A DNA stretch of 64,000 nucleotides. Source: Cyanobium sp. Cruz-8D1. Lineage in GTDB: Bacteria; Cyanobacteriota; Cyanobacteriia; PCC-6307; Cyanobiaceae. The translations under genes and the position numbers were made by a program. The notes under the pieces are model-generated. The model was not told the origin of the DNA and ran no database searches. It worked only from the letters and a program-made list of their open reading frames with translations. Positions 59,178 to 64,000 of the stretch are shown piece after piece. The stretch is from assembly GCF_024345975.1 (NCBI RefSeq), contig NZ_JAGQCD010000001.1:1-64000 (forward strand). Reading direction: 5' to 3'. Each line of letters begins with the position of its first letter. Position 1 is the stretch's first letter.

Positions 59178-60185
59178 TCAGAACTGCTCCAGGAAGCGCA
59201 GGTCGCTGCTGAACAGCCGGCGGATGTCATCGATGCCGTGGCGCACCATGCAGAACCGCTCCACCCCCAGGCCGGCGGCGAAGCCGCTCCAGCGCTCCGG
59301 ATCGAGGCCCAGACCCTCCAGTACCGCCGGATCGACCATGCCGCAGCCCATCACCTCCAGCCAGCGGCCCCGCCACTGCACGTCCACCTCGGCGGAGGGC
59401 TCGGTGAAGGGGAAGTAGCTGGCCCGGAACCGCACCGGCAGATCGCCGAAGAACTGCTGCAGGAAGGTGGTGACGGTGCCGCGCAGGTGGCTGAAATCCA
59501 GCCCTTCGTCGAGGGCGAGCACCTCCACCTGGTGGAACACTGGCGAATGGGTGGCATCCACCGCATCGCGGCGGTACACCCGGCCGGGGGCGATCACCCG
59601 CACCGGCGGCGGGTTGGCCTCCAGATGGCGGATCTGCACCGGGGAGGTGTGGGTGCGCAGCAGCCGGTCGCCCCCCAGGTAGAAGGTGTCCTGCATGTCC
59701 CGGGCCGGGTGGTGCTCCGGGATGTTGAGGGAGGTGAAGTTGTAGTGGTCGGTCTCGATCTCCGGCCCCTCCGAAACCCGGTAGCCGAGGCCGGCGAAGA
59801 TGTCGACGATCTCCTCGATCGTGCTCTGCAGCGGATGGCGGTGGCCCGGCGGCACGAAGCTGCAGCCCGCTGTCACGTCGATCCGCTCCCGTTCCAGCCG
59901 CTCCGCCATGGCGGCGCTGCGAACGGCCTCGAGCCTGGCCCCCAGCAGTTGCTGCACCTGCTCCTTGAGGAGGTTGGCCCGCTGGCCCACCAGGGGGCGC
60001 TCCTCGCCGGGGAGACGGCCCATGGCCCCAAGCACCCCCGAGAGACGACCCTTCTTGCCCAGCAGCCCCACCCGCAGCTCCTCGAGGGCGGCGGCATCGC
60101 TGGCGTTGGCGATGGCGGCGGCGGCCTCCGCCTCCAGGTGCTCCAGCTGGTCGGTGAGCTGCTGCAGGCTGACGGTGGCGCTCAC
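59178..60185 (-). CDS. pheS: Phenylalanyl-tRNA synthetase alpha subunit
   Basis: 335 residues. N-terminal coiled-coil tRNA-binding arm (about 1-90), then class II catalytic domain: [20 protein letters not shown], the motif 2 region [18 protein letters not shown] and motif 3 [18 protein letters not shown]. The enzyme charges tRNA-Phe together with PheT, which is not in the window. Divergent from surE across 73 bases. Confidence 0.95.
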   Translation of the reverse strand: MSATVSLQQLTDQLEHLEAEAAAAIANASDAAALEELRVGLLGKKGRLSGVLGAMGRLPGEERPLVGQRANLLKEQVQQLLGARLEAVRSAAMAERLERERIDVTAGCSFVPPGHRHPLQSTIEEIVDIFAGLGYRVSEGPEIETDHYNFTSLNIPEHHPARDMQDTFYLGGDRLLRTHTSPVQIRHLEANPPPVRVIAPGRVYRRDAVDATHSPVFHQVEVLALDEGLDFSHLRGTVTTFLQQFFGDLPVRFRASYFPFTEPSAEVDVQWRGRWLEVMGCGMVDPAVLEGLGLDPERWSGFAAGLGVERFCMVRHGIDDIRRLFSSDLRFLEQF

Positions 60186-60258
60186 GGGACGGATCGGGGA
60201 AGGAAACGACTGTAGGCAGCAGCGTCTAGCTTGCCCTCAGTCCACGCTGTCGAGGCCG

Positions 60259-61077
60259 ATGGCACCGCTCCGGATCCTGATCAGCAACGACGACGGGGTC
60301 TTCGCCGATGGCATCCAGGCCCTGGCCGCCGAGGCGGCCTCTCGCGGCCACGCCGTCACCGTGGTCTGCCCCGACCGGGAGCGCTCCGCCACCGGCCACG
60401 GCCTCACCCTGCAGACCCCGCTGCGGGCGGAGCGGGCCGACGAACTCTTCGCCGCGGGTGTCACCGCCTGGGCCTGCAGTGGCACCCCTTCCGACTGCGT
60501 CAAGCTGGCCCTGTTCCGCCTGCTGGATCAGGCACCCGACCTGGTGCTCTCCGGCATCAACCACGGCCCCAACCTCGGCACCGACGTGCTCTATTCGGGC
60601 ACCGTCTCAGCGGCCATGGAGGGCACGATCGAGGGTCTGCCGGCCCTGGCGGTGAGCAGTGCCGATTTCCACTGGCGTCGCTTCGAGGCGGCGGCCGTCC
60701 TGGCCCTCGATGTGGCCGAGGGGATGCAGGCCGGCGGCTGGCCCGAGGGGCTGTTGCTCAATCTCAATGTCCCTCCCCGGCCCGCCGAGGCCCTCGCCCC
60801 CCTGCGCTGGTGCCGCACGGCGGTGCGTCGCTACATCGACCAGTTCGAGAAACGCACCGACCCCCGCGGCCGCACCTACTACTGGCTGGCTGGCGAAGTG
60901 GTCGACGATCTGGAGGGCTCCGGTGTCGGCCCGGCGGCGTGGCCTACCGATGTGGCCTGGGTGCAGCAGGGGGGGCCGTCCCTGACCCCCCTGCAGCCCG
61001 AACTCTTCTGGCGCGGTTCCGTGGGGGCCCTGCCGGAAGCTGAAAGCCTGCGGCTGAGTAATCAGTTCCTGCGGTGA
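60259..61077 (+). CDS. surE: 5'/3'-nucleotidase SurE
   Basis: 272 residues from ATG 60259. Metal-binding residues in [12 protein letters not shown] and [10 protein letters not shown], plus [17 protein letters not shown], are the SurE signature. It dephosphorylates nucleoside monophosphates and short polyphosphates. The 3' end overlaps the convergent DUF3611 gene by 16 bases. Confidence 0.95.
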   Translation: MAPLRILISNDDGVFADGIQALAAEAASRGHAVTVVCPDRERSATGHGLTLQTPLRAERADELFAAGVTAWACSGTPSDCVKLALFRLLDQAPDLVLSGINHGPNLGTDVLYSGTVSAAMEGTIEGLPALAVSSADFHWRRFEAAAVLALDVAEGMQAGGWPEGLLLNLNVPPRPAEALAPLRWCRTAVRRYIDQFEKRTDPRGRTYYWLAGEVVDDLEGSGVGPAAWPTDVAWVQQGGPSLTPLQPELFWRGSVGALPEAESLRLSNQFLR

Positions 61078-61643
61078 ATCCGCTGCAGGAGCCAGAGGCT
61101 CAGGATCAGGCCGATCAGGTGGGCGAACAGCACCTGGGTGTTGCTCAGCACGGAGAGCATCTCGATCGAGGTGATCGGTAGCCCCACCACCCGGCCACCG
61201 CTGCCTGGAGTGCCCTGCATCTGGGCTCCGAAGAAGCCCGGCACCTGCTGAGAGGCCTGCACGAAGAGGCTGCCGGCCAGGGCCTGGTAGCCCACCGCCG
61301 CCAGGGTGAGTCCGATCAGATCACCCAGCAGCCCCCGCTTCACCAATCGCGAGGTTTCCCCCTTGCTGGGGCGGGCCGGGCTGGCCAGGGCGCGGCCGCA
61401 GCGCACCACGAGCCAGGATTGCCACAGACTCCAGAGCAGCAGCAGGAAGGACAGGGTGGTGAGGGAGAGGCCGGGGCCCAGCCCCAGGGCGCGGGAGGAA
61501 TTGGCCGCCATCTGGCCGCCGAGGTTGTTGAACAGCAGCACCCCCACCACCACCACGCCGAGGGCCAGCTGGATCCAGAACCGCACCCAGCCCAAACGGC
61601 GGAGGGCATCGGCCATGCGCTGCAGATCCAGCTGGTCGACCAT
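61062..61643 (-). CDS. DUF3611 family membrane protein
   Basis: 193 residues from ATG 61643. Four hydrophobic helices (about 20-42, 62-85, 110-130, 165-187). [20 protein letters not shown] at the start is the conserved beginning of DUF3611, found in cyanobacteria and plastids. Function unknown. Divergent from ribF with 63 bases between starts. Confidence 0.87.
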   Translation of the reverse strand: MVDQLDLQRMADALRRLGWVRFWIQLALGVVVVGVLLFNNLGGQMAANSSRALGLGPGLSLTTLSFLLLLWSLWQSWLVVRCGRALASPARPSKGETSRLVKRGLLGDLIGLTLAAVGYQALAGSLFVQASQQVPGFFGAQMQGTPGSGGRVVGLPITSIEMLSVLSNTQVLFAHLIGLILSLWLLQRIHRRN

Positions 61644-61706
61644 GGGGAGAGCGGCGGAGGCCCCAAACTTGGCATGGGAGGATCCTGGCGGCGAGGGCGC
61701 AGGCCG

Positions 61707-62669
61707 TTGATCCCGCTTCACGACCCCTCCCACGCCCTGCGGCCCACCGCCATTGCCCTGGGCAGCTTCGATGGGCTGCACCGGGGACACCGCCGTGTGA
61801 TCACCGCCGTCACCGAGCCGCAGCCGACGGGGCAGGAGCCTGTGGTGGCCACGGTGGTGAGTTTCTGGCCCCACCCCCGGGAGGTGCTCCATGGCGAGAC
61901 GCGCCTGCGGCTGGATCTGCCCGAGGAGAAGCTGGAGCTGCTCGAACCCCTCGGCATCGAGCAGCTGGTGCTGGTGCCCTTCAGCCGTGAGCTCGCGGCG
62001 CTGACGCCGGAGCGGTTTGTGGAGGAGGTGCTGGCCGAGCGGCTCCAGGCCCGGCGGATCGCCGTGGGGACCAACTTCCGCTTCGGGGTCGACCGCAGCG
62101 GTGACGTCGACGATCTGGCCCGCATCGGCGCTGCCCTCGGCATCGACGTGCGGGTGCTGCCGATGCTGTGGGACGGGTCCGAGCGGGTGAGCAGCAGCCG
62201 CATCCGGCGTGCCCTGGCGGCCGGCGACATCGAGGAGGCCGGGCGCCTGCTGGAGCGCCCCTACCGCTTCAGCGGCGCGGTGGTGCGGGGGCGGGGCCTG
62301 GGCCGCCAGTTGGGCTGGCCCACCGCCAATCTGGCGGTGGACGGACGCAAGTTCCTGCCCCTGGAAGGGGTCTATGCGGCCCTGGCCTGGCGGGACGGCG
62401 AGGACGAGGCGATGGCGGCGGTGATGAACCTCGGCCCCCAGCCCACGGTGGACCCCCTGGCTCCCTCGGCTGTTGAGGTGCACCTGCTGGAGCGAAAGCT
62501 TGAGCTGGAGGGCTCCTGGTTGACCGTGCAGCCCTTGAAATTGTTACGGCGGCAGCAGGCGTTTGAGAGTCTCGAAGCCCTCAGCCGGCAGATCCGCCTG
62601 GACGCCGACCGGGCTCTGGAGGATGGCCTCAGCCATGGCGGCCATGCATCGGCCCCGCCTCCCGGCTGA
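61707..62669 (+). CDS. ribF: Bifunctional riboflavin kinase/FAD synthetase
   Basis: 320 residues; a TTG at 61707 is the best start because no ATG or GTG precedes the conserved GSFDGLHRGHRRVI. The FMN adenylyltransferase half continues with FRFGVDRSGD and SSSRIRRAL; the kinase half has GRGLGRQLGWPTANLAV, GVYAALAW and MNLGPQPTV. It turns riboflavin into FMN and FAD. thiE follows with a 43-base gap. Confidence 0.92.
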   Translation: MIPLHDPSHALRPTAIALGSFDGLHRGHRRVITAVTEPQPTGQEPVVATVVSFWPHPREVLHGETRLRLDLPEEKLELLEPLGIEQLVLVPFSRELAALTPERFVEEVLAERLQARRIAVGTNFRFGVDRSGDVDDLARIGAALGIDVRVLPMLWDGSERVSSSRIRRALAAGDIEEAGRLLERPYRFSGAVVRGRGLGRQLGWPTANLAVDGRKFLPLEGVYAALAWRDGEDEAMAAVMNLGPQPTVDPLAPSAVEVHLLERKLELEGSWLTVQPLKLLRRQQAFESLEALSRQIRLDADRALEDGLSHGGHASAPPPG

Positions 62670-62712
62670 AGGACCCCTCCCATACCCTGGGAGCCCCGCC
62701 TGTGCCGGTCCG

Positions 62713-63816
62713 GTGACGCCGCAGCCCCCAGTTCCGACGTCGTCCAACGGCAGCGAGCACGCCGCCATCGAACGGTTGCTGGATGCCAATCTCGATCGGG
62801 CCCGGGAGGGGCTGCGGGTGCTGGAGGACTGGGCGCGCTTCGCCCTGGACCGTCCCGACCTGGTGGCCCGCAGCAAGGACCTGCGCCAGCGTCTGGGGCG
62901 CCTCCACCAGACCCGCTACAAGCTGGCGCGGCACACCGCCACCGATTCCGCCGCCGGCATGGCCCATCCAGCCCAGGCCGAACGGCAGGACGGCGCCAGC
63001 GTGCTGGCCGCCAATGCGGGCCGGGTGCAGGAGGCCCTGCGGGTACTGGAGGAGTTCGGTCGGCTTGAGGATCCCCGGCTGGCGGCAGAGGCGGCGGCGA
63101 TCCGCTACGCCCTCTACGACCTGGAGGTGGATCTGCTCCAGGCCGGCCGCGGTGGCGACCAGCGCCGGGCCCTGCTGCGCCGCTGCCATCTGTATCTGGT
63201 CACCAGTCCGGTGGAGGGGCTGGAGTTGGTGGTGGCCGCTGCCCTGGCGGCGGGGGTGCGGCTGGTGCAGTATCGCGCCAAACCTGGGGACGGCCCCACC
63301 CCGGCAGGAGCCGCCCTCGATGACCGGAGCCGTTTTGCACAGGCGAGCGCCCTGCGCCAGCTCTGCCATCGCCATGGGGCCCTGTTTCTGGTCAATGACC
63401 GCATCGACCTCGCCTTGGCGGTAGGGGCCGATGGCGTGCACCTCGGTCAGGGCGACCTGCCGCCGGCCGTGGCCCGTCGCCTGCTGGGACCCGACCGGCT
63501 GATCGGTCGCAGCACCCACCGCCTCGAAGACCTTCGCCAGGCCGTCGCCGATGGTTGCGACTACGTCGGGGTGGGGCCCGTCAACGCCACGCCCACCAAG
63601 CCTGGCCGCGAGCCGGTGGGGCTGGCCTACGTGAGCCAGGCGGCGGCGGAGTGCCCCCTGCCCTTTTATGCCATCGGTGGCATCGATCGGGCCAACCTGG
63701 CTGTCGTACGCCAGGCCGGGGCGGAGCGTGTGGCCGTCGTGCGGGCGATCACCCAGGCAGGGGATCCCGGGGCCGCCGCGGCCGCCCTGCTGGCGGGGCT
63801 GGAGGCGCTGGCATGA
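62713..63816 (+). CDS. thiE: Thiamine-phosphate synthase with N-terminal extension domain
   Basis: 367 residues from GTG 62713; ATG 62635 in the same frame is inside the ribF end and less likely. The N-terminal domain (about 15-150: ERLLDANLDRAREGLRVLED, NAGRVQEALRVLEEFGRL) is the extra domain found in cyanobacterial ThiE. The C-terminal TIM barrel carries CHLYLVTSP, VQYRAK, LVNDRIDLALAVGADGVHLG, and GVGPVNATPTK. It couples the pyrimidine and thiazole phosphates to thiamine phosphate. The stop overlaps thiS (ATGA). Confidence 0.92.
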   Translation: MTPQPPVPTSSNGSEHAAIERLLDANLDRAREGLRVLEDWARFALDRPDLVARSKDLRQRLGRLHQTRYKLARHTATDSAAGMAHPAQAERQDGASVLAANAGRVQEALRVLEEFGRLEDPRLAAEAAAIRYALYDLEVDLLQAGRGGDQRRALLRRCHLYLVTSPVEGLELVVAAALAAGVRLVQYRAKPGDGPTPAGAALDDRSRFAQASALRQLCHRHGALFLVNDRIDLALAVGADGVHLGQGDLPPAVARRLLGPDRLIGRSTHRLEDLRQAVADGCDYVGVGPVNATPTKPGREPVGLAYVSQAAAECPLPFYAIGGIDRANLAVVRQAGAERVAVVRAITQAGDPGAAAAALLAGLEALA

Positions 63817-64000
63817 CGGAACCGGCAGCCGCGAAGGAGCCGGAGCCCCTGCTGCTGCGGGTCAACGGCGAAACGCGAGCCTGCCCGGCGGGCCTCTGCC
63901 TGGATGCTGTGCTGGTGTCCCTTGGCTACCAGCCGCGTCTGGTGGTGGTCGAGTTCAACGGCGAGATCCTGTCCAGGGAGCGCTGGGCCACCCAGTCTGT
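63813..64000 (+). CDS. thiS: Sulfur carrier protein ThiS (partial)
   Basis: The first 62 codons, cut by the right edge of the window. LLLRVNGETRACPAGLCLDA and VVVEFNGEILSRERW are typical ThiS segments; the C-terminal Gly-Gly lies beyond the edge. The protein carries sulfur for thiazole synthesis. ATG 63813 overlaps the thiE stop, so the pair is coupled. Confidence 0.88.
   Translation, partial: MTEPAAAKEPEPLLLRVNGETRACPAGLCLDAVLVSLGYQPRLVVVEFNGEILSRERWATQS

Noticed and set aside
1-64000. CRISPR arrays, rRNA genes, riboswitches (TPP before thiE, FMN before ribD/ribF), prophage genes
   Set aside because: Looked for by eye. No regularly spaced repeats, no conserved rRNA segments, and thiE, ribD and ribF have too little upstream space for a riboswitch.

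Overview
The window is about 64 kb of very GC-rich DNA (roughly 65-70% by eye) from a cyanobacterium, most likely a picocyanobacterium of the Cyanobium/Synechococcus type. This rests on cyanobacterium-specific families: Ycf46-like AAA ATPase, DUF2808, DUF3611, DUF3122, YlqD-like protein, acyl-ACP synthetase, plastid-type pyruvate dehydrogenase E2, AroH-type chorismate mutase, a ThiE with the extra N-terminal domain, FeSOD and Nif11. Most of the sequence is tightly packed core genome with many 4-base ATGA/GTGA overlaps. No CRISPR array, rRNA operon, riboswitch or replication origin was seen; one tRNA is present.

Layout. 1-0.66 kb: the end of an IS21-family element inserted in an ISAs1 transposase gene. 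0.9-7.4 kb (minus): the rpmH-rnpA-(PH protein)-yidC-yceD-ycf46 ribosome and membrane biogenesis cluster, then DUF2808, aroH and sppA. 7.5-16.2 kb: DMT exporter, three glycosyltransferases, a two-component pair and an MFS carrier. 16.2-28.4 kb: recO-deoC-hpf (minus), lipB-aas-ylqD-pdhC-queA (plus), sodB, FKBP, phasin-like protein, lnt and an MscS channel.

28.4-33.8 kb is the accessory and decaying part. It holds an AT-richer LysR-like gene, a dead IS1595-family element with readable inverted repeats, an AraC-type regulator cut off by that element, a pilin-like secreted protein coupled to the regulator, and a formylglycine-generating enzyme plus arylsulfatase pair that are both frameshifted. 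33.8-40.1 kb carries an ion-channel-like membrane protein and a complete-looking envelope efflux set: TolC and two FUSC-type membrane proteins on plus, converging on HlyD plus a 68-residue membrane protein on minus. This resembles the AaeXAB/TolC arrangement in parts, not in detail.

40.7-47.7 kb: tRNA-Ala(GGC), lexA, argF, a GT39-type membrane glycosyltransferase, ftsH, an SRAP (YedK/HMCES) protein, and a Nif11-DUF427 couplet. 47.7-51.2 kb is a lower-GC surface polysaccharide patch (epimerase, an unrecognised protein, GT61). 51.2-64 kb: ribD-DUF3122-GH116 glucosidase, cobL (CbiET), DUF192, a response regulator whose receiver lacks its phosphoacceptor, nadK, pheS, surE, DUF3611, ribF, thiE and the start of thiS.

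I did not find one obvious large new system. The best candidates for something undescribed are the two-FUSC efflux module with its tiny membrane partner, the channel-like protein with a non-canonical filter, the Nif11-DUF427 couplet, the decayed FGE/sulfatase and AraC/pilin loci around the IS1595 element, and the unrecognised protein in the polysaccharide patch.
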